Part shown: positions 12,151-23,394 of the stretch, piece after piece
Position numbering within the stretch: the first letter of the stretch is position 1
How the letters are laid out: the number at the start of each line of letters is the position of its first letter
Source: Coenobita brevimanus
Taxonomy: Eukaryota > Arthropoda > Malacostraca > Decapoda > Coenobitidae
Direction: 5' to 3'
DNA length: 64,000 bases
NCBI GenBank assembly: GCA_032717465.1
Contig: CM064666.1
Span: forward strand, 4,826,028 to 4,890,027
Translations under genes and position numbers: made by a program
The notes under the pieces: generated by a model
What the model was told of the DNA's origin: nothing
Database searches by the model: none
What the model saw: the letters and a program-made list of their open reading frames with translations, nothing else

Positions 12151-12190
<40 letters not shown>
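12122..12190 (-). mobile_element. Inverted SINE-A head fragment plus (AT)n
   Basis: On the minus strand 12152-12122 begins ggagcctctgtgatacagtt, matching the first 30 or so bases of SINE-A. It is separated by (AT)n at 12153-12190 from the head of copy 2 on the plus strand, so the two heads form an inverted pair around the AT tract. Confidence 0.6.
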
Positions 12191-12192
<2 letters not shown>

Positions 12193-12568
12193 AGCCTCTG
12201 TGGTACAATGGTAGAGTGTGCGTTTCGCACGCTGGTGAGCTCGGGTTAGTCTCCCGTCAGAGTTGTAAAAACTCTGGGACGGTCCACCTAGCCACTTGCT
12301 ACTTTGGAGACACAAGGGGTGCTGTGGTTGAACCAGTGTCGCATACTAGTATGCTTGCACCCAATCGGCTTAAGGCGGGCCGATTACACTTGGTTTACAG
12401 ACTACACACACATCCAAAGCCACTACAACACTACAATTACACTCACAAGCACTTCTCACCCTACATACAGTCTCTACCAGACAGCCTAAGCCATTGGGTA
12501 GATATATATTGGCTGTATCGTCCCTGCTTCGGTAGGGATGGGCCTGTCCTGCAGTGGGTCACAACGGC

Positions 12569-12569
<1 letters not shown>
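12191..12569 (+). mobile_element. SINE-A copy 2, tRNA-derived SINE
   Basis: The head starts ggagcctctgtggtacaatg, with a pol III A box TGGTACAATGG at 12201-12211 and a B box GGTTAGTCTCC at 12244-12254. The tRNA-unrelated body and end (ggcctgtcctgcagtgggtc) match copies 1 and 3. The 3' tail is (GAT)n at 12570-12603. The element is non-coding and would be transcribed by RNA polymerase III from the internal boxes. Its LINE partner is not evident from the tail. Confidence 0.88.
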
Positions 12570-13195
<626 letters not shown>

Positions 13196-13249
13196 GAGAT
13201 ATATATATGTATGCCCAGAGTCGGACACATACAAAAAAAAAAAAAAGTC

Positions 13250-15475
13250 ACAGCAGCACCCTCCAACACTCGTGGGGATGGTGGAGTAATGGTAGATTTG
13301 TACAAAGGATGGCTAGGGACACTAAGAAAATTGTGGCTGAACTAGAAACTAAGGATATTGAAAATGAATTGCTAAATCAAGAGATAAGAACGGCATACAC
13401 TACTGCTGAACTCATTCTGTAACCCATGAAGTAGCTTGAACAGCAGAATCACCGCAGCAGTGGACAGTGCCATGCTACAGCAACCAGCCCACCTCGTTTC
13501 ACTTTTCTCCTTTTGGGGGATTCCTTTCTACAGTGGGCTCTTCGGCCTGAGTTGGATGACAACTGCTCCATAATGATCATTAATGGAGCAAATATGGACA
13601 TGTTTAGATGCTGAGTGAATGAGAAAGTCAATAGGATTCACAGTGAATGTGTAAAATATTGAGGCAAGCATGACATCTTGGACGAAAACTTAACTAAAAA
13701 TATTCTTGCTGATGTGGGCTCACTCGTCAGTGACCTTAATGAGAAGGACATCAATATGTGTGTGTCAGGTAGTGTCGACTCTGATGTTACAGAGAATACA
13801 AGCTAAAATGAGACTATAATGATCACTTAAACAAATGGGGTGACTCTAATGGGATAAAAAATAAAAACCGATCCTAAGTTCAGGCTTGGCAGAGGTGAAT
13901 TGGATGAACAATGCTTTGAGGTAGAGGAAAACAGTCTGTCCTCTACATTAAGGAGGTTAGGTGTCATTTGGCCATTAACTTGTATTGAAACAGAATGTCT
14001 TGAATTCCAACTGTATAAAAACTGGGACACAGTATAGAGGCTTCTCAACACCCCATCCACCAGAAACTCAAACAGTGATTCGCGGTCAGCACGTGACAGT
14101 AGGAGATGCCCAACACGGGATAATCCCTATCAGCATGCCTGCTCAGAAGTTGCCTCTTATGCCTCATCTAGCAGAGTGCTCCGAGATGCCCCCTCCAGAC
14201 CCCAACACAAGGACAGCGAGGACCTAGGAAAGGTGATGACTGTCAACCATACAATGGCAGAAGAATGATCAAGATGACCATGGAGCCCACTCGAGGCCCA
14301 GCGGCCCAATAAATAGATGATGGGGAATCAGATGGGGTGATGTCAGTCCCACGAAAACCACTGGCTGGCGGGGGACTGATCAAGGCCACCATGGGACCCC
14401 CTCCAGGCCCAATAGCAAAATGTAGAAACAGTATAGGTGATTCCACTCCCACTCAACTCACTGTGTGGTGGGGGACTGATAAGAGGCGGCTAGAAGTATT
14501 GACACAACTATGGCCAGCAGACCACCATTTACCCAAGTTCTACACACTTACTTACACGAGCTCTCAACATGGTGATTACAATCATCATCAAGCCAACTGT
14601 AGGTCTCACAACAAGGTGAAGTGTTCTGTGATACAGGGAAAGCTTATGTCACCACTGCAACCCCTAGGGACTTGGCAAGGAAGGTAGTGCCGTGGATATA
14701 ATGCAGGAAAAAGGAACAACCAGATAAGTTGCCATATTAATGCTCAAAATCTCTTAGCTAAAAAGGATGACTTAGATCTAGTTGACGAGAACAAAAGTTT
14801 TGAATTGTGTGAGTGAAACCTGGCGAACTCCTTATGTTTCAAAATAACATACTTCTATACCAAACTATGAGGGTTTTCAGATGTGACAGGGGTAGAGGAG
14901 TTGGTGTATGTATTTACATCAAGGATAGCTTTACTGTTACCCCTGTAATGTACGGTAACTATTGATAGGTCGGAAGAAATTTAGAATATGTGGACTGCGG
15001 TACAGTTCTGCAAATTACCTTCTGTTGTAGGTTGTCTGTACCGCAAACTCTCACACATTTGACTACATAACTGAAGTTTCTATTTTCATATGTTTACGTA
15101 ATCAGTAAGATGAAGCAAATTATAATGTGTTAAACTAACACAGTAAATTGATAAACCTTCACCCACTTATTCTACACTACTTGATTTAATTGTGACAAAT
15201 AAACCTGATTCAGCTGTCAATTCTGACACAAGCTCTTCCCCGTTGGCAGACCATAACCTTATTTCTGTCACATTAGACTTATGTAAGCCAAAACGACAAC
15301 CTACAACTAAAACTTTTCGGCAATAAGAAAATTACTTCCCTGGTATACTGTGTAATTTGTTTACAGCAGATATTGGTAATCTAAATAATATATTTGCAAC
15401 TGATAACAGTGGCACACAGGTTCAAATATTTATTGATGTTTTTGGTGTACGTTTAGATTCCGGTAATAAATAAGT
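13250..15475 (+). mobile_element. Decayed non-LTR element: ORF1-like part and endonuclease
   Basis: Bases 13300-14300 hold broken reading frames with a coiled-coil-like, charged segment (AELETKDIENELLNQEIR) and acidic and Ser/Asp-rich stretches, plausible for a LINE ORF1. From 14725 the frame reads CHINAQNLLAKKDDLDL, then VCIYIKDS-type text in a shifted frame, then phrases resembling LFYTT.FNCDK..., NSDTSSS, LADHNLIS and TLDLCKPKRQ across further shifts. This is the start, middle and end of an AP-endonuclease-type (EEP) domain of a non-LTR retrotransposon. The RT domain is absent. The element stops where the Penelope-like element begins at about 15480. Frameshifts and stops are frequent, so it is long dead. 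The clade is uncertain (CR1/Jockey group). Confidence 0.55.
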
Positions 15476-15479
15476 GAGA

Positions 15480-17400
15480 TTACTCTTTTTCCCCTTGAAT
15501 CGGTAAATAAAACCCAAACTTGTAGACGAAGAATATATTTACCAAACAGTTTCGGTGGACACTGCCGCCATCTTCAGTGGTCAAGATAGAGAGAGGGAAT
15601 GACATATTGGCAATACAGGGGCTCCATTTTATGCGTGTGTGTGAGCGGGTGGGGTAAAGGGGAGGTGGGGTGAGGTGGATTGTAAGCGGGGATTTCCTAA
15701 AGGGGGGAAGGGAGGACATCACCAGACAGGTCAGGTGTAATTCCTGTCTGACCTCACCTGGGTCGGTCCGGGAAGGAACATTTCCAACAGGGACCTCATT
15801 ATAGGATCTAGCTTGTACATGCCTTCACTAAGGTTGAAATTCTCGTATTTTTTAATACACATGGCTTCAATAATCTTTCGTTTCCGAAAGTCATGACTTT
15901 TATACAGAAAGTGGCTACCTTGCCATTCAGTTCTGTGGTTGGCTTCACAAACATGATTAAATATTGCATTATTCAAATTACAGTTTTTAGGCATACTTAT
16001 GTTCCTTGATTCGTATTTCCAAACTTCGACCTGTTTCTCCTGTGTAAACTAGTTCACAATCTTTACAAGGATTTTTTTTATATGCCTGCATCTGAATATG
16101 CTGTACGTTTGTTCTTTACTAACATTGATCTGATGGTGGAGGTATACCTAAATGCTATATTTACATCACTACTGTAACCTATTAATTTTAACATATTCAA
16201 GTCTGCAACATAAGGCAAAGTGAGGAAGCGTTTCTTTTCTGTGCTGGGGTTTTTAGGTACGTAGTAAGATTGGCTAGCTTTAAAATATGCTTTTTTTATT
16301 ATCCTTTTGGGATACCTTAAGTTTTGGAAACGTTCCCAAATAAGATTATGTTCTTCTCGTATATGTTCTGGACTGCAAATTCTAAGGGCTTTAAGGAACA
16401 ATGATAACAGACAATTTTGTGACAGACTGATGATACGAAAAATAATGAATGGACAGGTTACAACTGATTGGTTTTCTATACACCTTAAAGGTAAGTGAAT
16501 GATTTATCTTCATCACCAGTACATCAAGAAAAGGAAGAACATCCCCGTTCTCCCACTCAACTTTAAATTTAATGAAGGGAGCAAGATTATTTAGGTGTGT
16601 AGAAAACTAGTCATAATTATCATGTGCTGAAGGCCAAAATGAAAATATGTCATCAACATAATGAAACCAAATGAGTTGAGGGGGAGAAACTCGTGGCAGT
16701 AGTTCTGTTTCAAAATGCTCCATATATAAATTGCTTAAAATGGGTAACAGTGGAGAACCCATACCCGCACCAAAACGTTGCATGTAGAAGTTGTTGTTGA
16801 ATGAAAAGGTATTCGATGTCACACACAATTTTACAAGTTCTATGAAACAGTCCGCTGGCATACCCACGTCAAGATCACATTCTGGCAATTTGTTAGCTAG
16901 AAAATCCAAAACATTGTTAATGGGAACTTTGGTAAACAATGAATCAACATCGAAGCTGGCCATTTTACAGAAGAAAAAGTCAAGTGATTAAATTTTCTCT
17001 ATAAAATTCAAGTTGCTTACGTGTGCTGAGGATACTGTACCTATTACAGGGGCTAATTTATTGGCAAGAAACTGTGATAACTTATATGTAAAACACCCAC
17101 ACTGTGAAATTATGGGACGCAATGGAATATTATCTTTATGGGTCTTTGGTAATCCATTTATATACTGTATGTTAATTTAGGGTTGATCTGAATGAACTTA
17201 TTGATACCTACATTAGGTACATTTTTCAACACTTCTTTCACTTTCTTGTTAAATGTTGAAGCAAGTCTCTTCAAAGGTGAGGATCGTAATTTTTCAAATG
17301 TTTGGTAAAAACATTCTTCATCTACAAGTGTGGGTTTTATTTACTATCTTTGATTTTCACGCAAGAGTGATTCATCTGGCCATCCCCTTGAATCACTGAA
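15480..17400 (-). mobile_element. Penelope-like element with RT and GIY-YIG domains
   Basis: On the minus strand, 17330-16980 reads TLVDEECFYQTFEKL, KTHKDNIPLRPIIS and KLSQFLANKLAPVIG. The ORF at 16963-16607 continues with MASFDVDSLFTKVP, GAGMGSPLLPILSNLYMEHF and the catalytic FHYVDDIFSF. These are RT blocks of Penelope-like elements. Bases 16401-16078 hold the thumb/linker region. Then 16080-16010 gives NPCKDCE followed by LVYTGETGRS and IRIKEH, the GIY-YIG nuclease core with its CCHH-type context. ORF 15994-15731 carries the nuclease C-terminus. The element would reverse-transcribe its RNA at nicked ends. Stops and shifts between the ORFs show that it is inactive. The 5' part upstream of RT is lost or unreadable past 17400. 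The 3' end has a hammerhead-like motif. Confidence 0.82.
15520..15580 (-). ncRNA. Candidate hammerhead-ribozyme-like motif of the Penelope-like element
   Basis: On the minus strand the conserved core strings occur in the right order: CTGAAGA at 15577-15571, a possible stem II at 15570-15554 (GGCGG against CCACC, one mismatch), GAAAC at 15553-15549, and a GTC triplet at 15527-15525. Penelope-like elements are known to carry hammerhead motifs near their ends. Stems I and III pair poorly here, so this is probably a decayed copy or a chance resemblance. Confidence 0.35.
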
Positions 17401-17414
17401 GACCTGAAAGCATT

Positions 17415-17998
17415 AACGCAAGAGAGAGAGAGATGTCTTTTGTTACAGTCTCAGAAGTGATATAAGTAACATATTTTGCAAGGCAAATATAAAACCTCAA
17501 GAAAATAGGTAAAAGGGATGCTTCGCAGAGTTAAGCAGACTGCTATAATCAATGGCTAGAGGAACATAATGGTGCCCAAGTTACATTAGCTCCTGAAGAT
17601 AAGATAATTATATTTAAAAGTGGAATTAGATATGGATTTAATGGTACAATTCACTTGGGAGGTCAAATTATTCTAATTTCAACAGGCGGAGCTAATCTTC
17701 TATGGAAAAATCCCCCTCCCTATCAAAAGAAGAAAAAAAAAATGACTCCGTAAACAAAAGTATTCATCATCACTAGCCAGTTACTACCCCTCTAGGATGT
17801 AATCTTTCATAATTTTTTTTATCACGATCAACATCTCGTCAACATTGAACTACAGTTAAAATAACCACAACGAATCTAAGGATAAGAAGGTCTATATATT
17901 TCATTGGTGAAATGATTTAATTAATCCAGTGGTCATCATTATAGCACCAATGCATCCAGCTATTTCTACTAAATGATAAGCGTGATGTCCATGTGAGT
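17415..17998 (-). pseudogene. cox3: Mitochondrial cox3 fragment in the NUMT
   Basis: Cytochrome c oxidase subunit III, N-terminal half and middle. The minus strand reads HHAYHLVE, then GAMMTTGLIKSFHQ (usually GLIKWFHQ), then after frameshifts FFHRSLAPPVEIRMIWPP, NPYLIPLLNIIILSSGANV and TWAP, matching the conserved WPP and PLLNT..LL.SG..VTWAH blocks. The text fades after a GFY..L..Y-like stretch near 17440. The C-terminal third is missing. There are at least two frameshifts and an expanded T-run near 17735-17744. Confidence 0.88.
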
Positions 17999-18002
17999 AT
18001 GC

Positions 18003-18603
18003 TTTTAGTTAATTTCTCTTGCAAAAAAGATTGTTAAAACTGCAGACACATAAGGCTGAACAACTACAACAGCAGACTCGAGGAGAGGTAAAAGAACTTA
18101 GGCAATAAATAAAAGAATTAATCAATAAGAAGTTAGAGAAGGTTCTTTACCGCCTAAAATGGTTAATAATAATAAATGACCAGCTATTATATAGGCGAAT
18201 ATTTTTTCTAATAATTTCAATTAATGAAATATATGGTATTTAAACAGTATGGGTTCCTTGGGCAACTAACTGAGTAAATACATGTTGTGTATGATTAAAT
18301 CACCCATGAATCATTAAAGTTAATCAAAGAGGAACTGCAAGTCTTAACGTTATTACTTAGTGCCTGGATCTTGTTTACACAAGATAAAAGACCTATGGAA
18401 ATGCTAAATACAATAAAGGAAAATGGTGAACTAAAATGATAGTTCTTTGTCGGGTTGGCCCTAAAATAGGTTTCAATTCGAATGGAAAAACTTGGTGTAA
18501 ATAACGTAAAACTAAAAATCCTAATTACTCTAGAAAATTAATTTAACTTTAAATCTATTAAATCAAAAGAAGATTCAAAAATAGAGAATTGTCTTGCCAT
18601 CAT
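18003..18603 (-). pseudogene. atp6: Mitochondrial atp6 in the NUMT
   Basis: ATP synthase subunit a. It starts ATGATG at 18603, overlapping the atp8 end as in mtDNA, with FSIFE near the N-terminus. Later come LMIHGWFNHTQHMFTQLV (usually GW.NH..HMFAHLVPQGTP) and IIAGHLLLLTILG, the conserved membrane segment, and PYVSAVL near the end. It is shorter than the usual 670 bp and contains frameshifts. It abuts cox3 at about 18000, as in mitochondrial genomes. Confidence 0.88.
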
Positions 18604-18747
18604 CAAAAAGAATCTTCAGTATTAATTGTATTTTTATGTGATCTAATTACTTTCGGAATCCTGATATAATAATGTCACAATAAAAATGGTAAATATACGC
18701 AAAAACATAATGACAGTCTAGTTGTATATCAGAGCTACTGCGGGAAT
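18600..18747 (-). pseudogene. atp8: Mitochondrial atp8 in the NUMT
   Basis: It starts at ATT (18747-18745) as IPAVAL, close to the canonical IPQMAP start of arthropod atp8, followed by a hydrophobic segment (MFLRIFTIFIVTLL) and an end resembling NWKW just before the atp6 ATGATG. The position between tRNA-Asp and atp6 supports the call more than the weak sequence does. Confidence 0.7.
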
Positions 18748-18806
18748 TGGATGATATCCTTTCATTACAACTTAAGCCTGACAGACTTATATTACGATTT
18801 AACTAA
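18748..18806 (-). pseudogene. trnD: Mitochondrial tRNA-Asp (GTC) remnant in the NUMT
   Basis: The minus strand carries a D-arm-like TTAGTTAAAT at 18806 and an anticodon arm TAAGT-CTGTCAG-GCTTA, with anticodon GTC at 18782-18780. It sits directly before atp8, as in arthropod mtDNA. The 5' acceptor strand seems replaced by the nad2 junction, so it is not a functional tRNA gene. Confidence 0.7.
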
Positions 18807-18810
18807 GCAG

Positions 18811-19222
18811 CCAAAGAATTATGATTATTAATGAAAGTAATAATCCCCCTCAAGAAAGCAGATTCTAGATAAGGCATAAATCACTTAAATCGTCGTTGGT
18901 TTCCAACAGAGAATACTATCTTACGAGATCTAAAAGTAAGAGATAGAACAGATACTCGAAGATAAAAGTACAGGGTCACAAGAACAGATCCTAACAATGC
19001 AATTAATAAAGAAAAATTACCAATTTCTAGTAATTCCTGAATAATCATTCACTTGGGTACAAAACCAGTAAAAAGAGGTAATCCTCCTACAGAAAGGAGA
19101 CAAAAAAGCTTAATATCTTTACTTTTGTAGGAAAATTATAATTCAAAATATGATTTTAAATGAAAAGCTTGTTTAAACTGAAAAAGAATAATAATAGATA
19201 AGGAAATCAGAGAATCAAATAT

Positions 19223-19312
<90 letters not shown>

Positions 19313-19765
19313 AAATTCTCTCTCAATTTAAGATTGCAGAAATAATTCATCCGTAATGAGTGAGTGAAGGAAATGTTAGAATTTTTCGTAGAGATGTTTG
19401 ATTAATTCCCCCAGTTGTCCCTAACATTGCTATCAATATTCTTATATAGTTGAATTACCCTTGTCCTTATTCTAAATGCATAGGAAAGAAAGAATAATGG
19501 TGCATTTTTTTTCATAATTATTAAAATCGTAGCTTTAGGTCAAAGCATCCTCCTACAGCTTGTGGAAGTCAAAAATGAAATAGAGCTCCCCCTAATGATA
19601 AAATTAAGGCCTAAAATGGAAAAATTCAAGCTACTTGTAAGTAAATTAATATAAAAGAAGCCAAAAATATAATACAAAGAAACCTTAAACTTGGATTTAA
19701 GAAATATTGTAAAGCAGCTTTGAGAAAAGATGATTATTTTTAGTGATTATAAGAGGAATGAAAGA
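18811..19765 (-). pseudogene. nad2: Mitochondrial nad2 in the NUMT, split by (AT)n
   Basis: NADH dehydrogenase subunit 2. From 19750 downwards on the minus strand: KYFLIQ-like start region, GGALFHFWLPQAVGG (usually GAAPFHFW.P.V..G), TTGGINQTSLRKILTFPS..HYGWI (the GG.NQ..LRK...YSSI.H.GW block), an (AT)n tract at 19224-19310, then GGLPLFTGFVPKW, the hallmark near the C-terminus. The codons use TGA as Trp. Several frameshifts are present. Nearly the whole gene is represented. Confidence 0.9.
19224..19310. repeat. (AT)n expansion inside the nad2 copy
   Basis: About 43 AT units interrupt the nad2 reading. An active mitochondrial gene would not carry this, so it presumably expanded after nuclear transfer. 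Confidence 0.95.
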
Positions 19766-19766
19766 A

Positions 19767-19920
19767 GTTTAACTCCAACCCATCTCAGGCTTTAGGATCT
19801 GAGTTGGTTTGGAGTTAAACTCACCGAAAAGGATTATAAGGGAGCTGATTCCAGGCTTTAGGATCTGAGATGGTTTGGAGTTAAACTCACCGAAAAGGAT
19901 TATAAGGGAGCTGATTCCAA
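19767..19920. repeat. 66-bp tandem duplication with hairpin
   Basis: The unit beginning aggctttaggatctgag starts at 19787 and again at 19853 (period 66), differing at one or two bases. The segment gtttaactccaacccatctc at 19767 is inverted against ggtttggagttaaac in each unit, so a 22-bp-arm hairpin can form with a 12-nt loop. It borders the NUMT and is followed by a run of about 29 A at 19921-19951. Confidence 0.85.
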
Positions 19921-20225
19921 AAAATAAAAAAAAAAAAAAAAAAAAAAAAAAGGAAAGAAGAAGAATCTACCTTCACATGACTCCGATAATACCAAACATG
20001 AAGTAGAGGACTTTAACATTTTTCGGGGGGCAGATGTCGGAAAACATACTTTTGAGAAATCCCAGCACTGGCCTAGAAATACCAGTAACAAATAATAAAA
20101 AGACACTAATGATTCACCCACATTTTCTGATCAAAGTAGTACATTTCGACCAGAACCCACCAACAATAATACCATTGTTCTATTAAGAGTAAAAGAAAAA
20201 AATGCTAACTTCTGCGGTCCTGATG

Positions 20226-20724
20226 AGAGAGAGAGAGAGAGAGAGAGAGTTGGGAAAGGGAGAGAGGAGGGAGTGGGGAAGGCGACATTGATTCCAAGCC
20301 TTTATCTCCTGCATGAGAAAGTGGTCCATAACTCAGTGTGGAAGGTGACTACCAAGCCTCTCCACCCTAGCGCATCCACCCTTTCATCATCCCTGGGTTC
20401 TCCCTCCTCCACTCCACATACACCCCCCTCTGCAGCCCCCCTCCGCCCCTCTCCCTCACTCCTCTGCTCCTACACTTTCCTAGTTCCTCTCCCCTACTAC
20501 ATTCCCACCTCACCCCCTCATCTCTGTTCCCTCCCATACCCTACTCCACCTTCACACCCCTAGTTTCCTTCCCACCTCTCACCCATATTCTAACACTTAC
20601 TCTTCTCTCTCCCTCCCCTTCCGCACTCCTCGCCCTCACTGGCTCACACCCTAAGAGTCCCTCCCTCTCTCACTACTACACATCTCTCCAAGCGTCCTGT
20701 TTCTATCTCCCGGCAGTTCAAGTA
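20226..20724. repeat. (GA)n and pyrimidine-rich tract
   Basis: A (GA)n run at about 20226-20249 is followed, from 20340 to about 20710, by C/T-rich low-complexity DNA. No gene is recognised. Confidence 0.8.
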
Positions 20725-21192
20725 TAGAGAATGAAATGTGTGGAAGGGTACAGCAGGGAAGAAATTTTGTTGGTTCACTGAAAGCAATTATGAAGAATTG
20801 CGAACTGAACATGATAGTAAAAAAGTCGCTACATGACAATATTGTATTCCCCAATATAACGGATGAGAGTGAAGCTAGGACCCTGTTGGAGGATCACAAG
20901 TCAAGAGTGAGAGCAGTGGAAATTAGTTATTTGAGAGGAGTATGTGGAGTTACGCGGAAAGAAACAAATGAAGGCTTGAACGGGCTGTATGCTATTGGTG
21001 TGGCTGTGACTGAAAGTAAGGCAGAGAGGAAAAGGGCACAAGGGAGAGTGAGAATGAGATGAAGGGATGGAGTAGAGAGATATGAGAGAAGGCTGTATGA
21101 GTTGGATGGATGGCAACCGTACGGTAAAGGAGAGGGAGACATGGAGGCGAATGGTTTATTGCCACCCTTTACGGGGTAAAGGCGTCTGGCTA
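20725..21192 (+). mobile_element. 5'-truncated RTE-type LINE copy, 3' end
   Basis: The frame from 20736 reads SLKAIMKNCELNMIVKKSLHD, then RTLLEDHKSRVRAVEISYL, then RGVCGVTRKETNEG, the region after the RT domain in RTE-type elements of crustaceans (upstream of the RWFGHVERM motif, which is deleted here). The 3' end gcgaatggtttattgccacc and gtaaaggcgtctggct matches the tail shared with other copies. Stops and an internal deletion make it dead. Confidence 0.7.
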
Positions 21193-21379
21193 TATACAGT
21201 ATTGATAGAAAGTACAGTGATTTAGAATATTCGTTCTTGCTACGACCAAAAGATTCATGCAACTGTTGTGATACATGGAGCATACAGGTTTATCACTTCA
21301 CTGCAATAATTTATTTATTTTTCTTTATTGCTATTTGCTAGCAATTTTATTTAGCTCAGGGGCGACCATTTTTACTGAT

Positions 21380-21900
21380 GAAGTTATTACCCGTCCCCGC
21401 CCGAGGGACTCGGGGACGGGTATTGTTTTCGCTCGGTTTGTCAGTTTGTTTGTTTTCTGTCTGTCTTAACAACTTAACGCAAAACTACTGGTGCGTTTTG
21501 ACTAAAATTACAGAGATGATGGGCTACGACCTGATATGATTAAATTTTGAACCAAATTGGGCCAAGACCCTGGCTGTAGGCCCCCCAAAAAAGTAAAAAG
21601 AAAAGGTAAAAAGAACTGTTTTTTTTTTTTTCGCTATAACTCCTTTCAGATTCGTCATATGGATATGAAACCCAAACCTAAATGTGCATCTTTCAAATCT
21701 GCATCCTATAACATGCCTCATGACATCAGGAAGGTCACCTCCCAGGTAGCGGTAGGAGGGTCAATGTCAGGTGGGCCAGGCCCAAAATTTCAAGTCGGCA
21801 AATAATTAATCGTCAAGTTTCGTCCGATTTACTTCAAATTTGACATGCGACATCTTTGACTAGATATCCAGTTGTGTTTATACGTCAGCACTAAAATGAC
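21380..21900. repeat. Unclassified interspersed repeat with hairpin
   Basis: It opens with a 10-bp-arm GC-rich hairpin (cccgtccccg at 21391 against cggggacggg at 21412), then a gtttgtctgtctgtc-like string and text such as caaaactactggtgcgtttt and gactaaaattacagagatga. I have a general recollection of such non-coding repeats in arthropod genomes, but the family name is unknown. No frame is convincing. Confidence 0.4.
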
Positions 21901-23029
21901 TGCCGGAGATGGGATTGCTGTTCCTTGGCACCGCTTCTTATTATATATTGCCTTATTTAACCCCTGCATCACAAACAGAACAAAGACATCCGCAGTTGGA
22001 ATCACTTGGCATACCGCCTGAAATCCCTGCACACCCATCTTCCAACCCACCCGTATCAGCATCAGTATCAACGCCTCCCATAACCCACATACATAACACT
22101 GCTTCTTGGGTCTTGATTACGTGGTGTCCAGAATAATTTCCGCAGGGGAATTACGCTCAGACATGAAAACAGTGATCTTTAAAATATATAAAACTTTGAG
22201 CTCAATTTGGACCCTTTCCAGGTAAAAACAGAAGAAAAGGTCTGTGTCCGAAAATGTCTTATCATCTCATTCAACATGGTTTCCATATGTACAGTAGTTA
22301 TAAATTTTCGGCTTTGTAAATACACCCCATTACATAACTTCTCTTATTGTGAAGTCGTGTCTGCCAATGGTTATCACTGACATCTCATACCTTGTTTTGA
22401 AATTATTACAAAGATAATGAAAGAAAATCGTCCTTAGTTTTAAAGTGCATCTTTTTAACTGCAGAAAAGAGAACTGGTGGTGTAAAAGGAGAGAAAAAGT
22501 AACTGAGGGTATCTGAGTCAAGTGGATATGGCGGGGCGAATCCAGTATTATATATTTTGTTTTACTGCGTAGAAGCCCAGTTTTCCTTTTCCCTAATGAA
22601 AGTAACATACAACTTAATTCTGATAATATATATTTTTGACATCTCATTCGAAATGTTACCAGAACTTGTTGGAGGGTCCATGCACAACCATGAGATGTTA
22701 AAATTTTTTCCTAATACATTTTCTGCCCTTCCAGCTTTCTAGGACAAGGGCGAGTTTATGGTGAAACCCTCCCTCACTTATAATCCTGGATACGCCGTGG
22801 ACGATCTAAGGAAAGAAGAAGGAAAGTTAAGACATAACGTGAGCACCGAAGATACGATAACGTGTTTGGTTTTTGTACGTGCTTATTCGAACTTCTTGAG
22901 ACTTTTCGAACTAGATAAATTTGATTCAGCATTTATCAGTCCTTCATTAGAGGAGGTCTTCCAAGTGTTTGACAAAACTGTGAAGAGTGTATAAAAAATC
23001 AGTCATACGATTGAAGAGGCTAAAAGATG
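21901..23029. other. Unassigned DNA with one 78-codon frame
   Basis: No gene is recognised. A frame at 22758-22994 (+) encodes a soluble-looking 78-residue peptide (starts MVKPSLTYNPG, ends VFDKTVKSV) with unremarkable composition. It matches nothing I know and could be a fragment of a transposon gene or chance. Confidence 0.35.
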
Positions 23030-23175
23030 TATTTTCTGGTCTCTAAAGAATTGTGCTTCTGTGCTGACACCCTGCCATCTAAATCACTGTCACATTTTCA
23101 ACTGGTGACAGTCATTTTTGCTGGAAGTTTGTTCTCATTCAGACTTACCCGAGGAAGAGTGACAGGCATATTTGG
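23030..23175 (+). mobile_element. Short internal fragment of the Jockey-like LINE
   Basis: Text such as aagaattgtgcttctgtgct, gacaccctgcc, gctggaagtttgttctcatt and agagtgacagg aligns with 30108-30230 of the long copy (LKNCASVLTPCL to KFALIQ). It is truncated at both ends and in the same orientation. Confidence 0.75.
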
Positions 23176-23394
23176 TCCCCTTTAACCAGACTGTGGTTTT
23201 CCTCTTTTGTAACTAGTTATCATTGCTCAATGACAGATTAAGACAATGCTGCGGCTTTGCATTCATGCAGTCGTATCTCTTCCCTAGAGTCATAATCAAG
23301 TCTCTTGTTTTCAGCTCAGCATTTAAGACAGAAAGACGACAATCACAAGCCATCTCAAAGTGGACAGAGAATGGCTTCCTCATACACCTCTAAA

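Larger units (their letters stand above)
17400..19765 (-). pseudogene. NUMT: nuclear copy of mitochondrial DNA
   Basis: A continuous minus-strand block of about 2.3 kb reads as arthropod mitochondrial genes in the order nad2, tRNA-Asp, atp8, atp6, cox3. The proteins only make sense with the invertebrate mitochondrial code (TGA read as Trp, ATA as Met). tRNA-Asp-atp8-atp6-cox3 is the normal arthropod order. The usual genes between nad2 and tRNA-Asp (tRNAs, cox1, cox2) are missing, so the insert is deleted or joined at about 18807-18812. Frameshifts, and an (AT)n expansion inside nad2, show that it is a nuclear pseudogene. It lies directly against the Penelope-like element on one side and a 66-bp tandem duplication on the other. 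Confidence 0.9.

Noticed and set aside
17400..19765. Contaminating mitochondrial sequence
   Set aside because: Frameshifts, an (AT)n inside nad2, missing cox1/cox2 and nuclear repeats on both sides show that it is a nuclear insertion.
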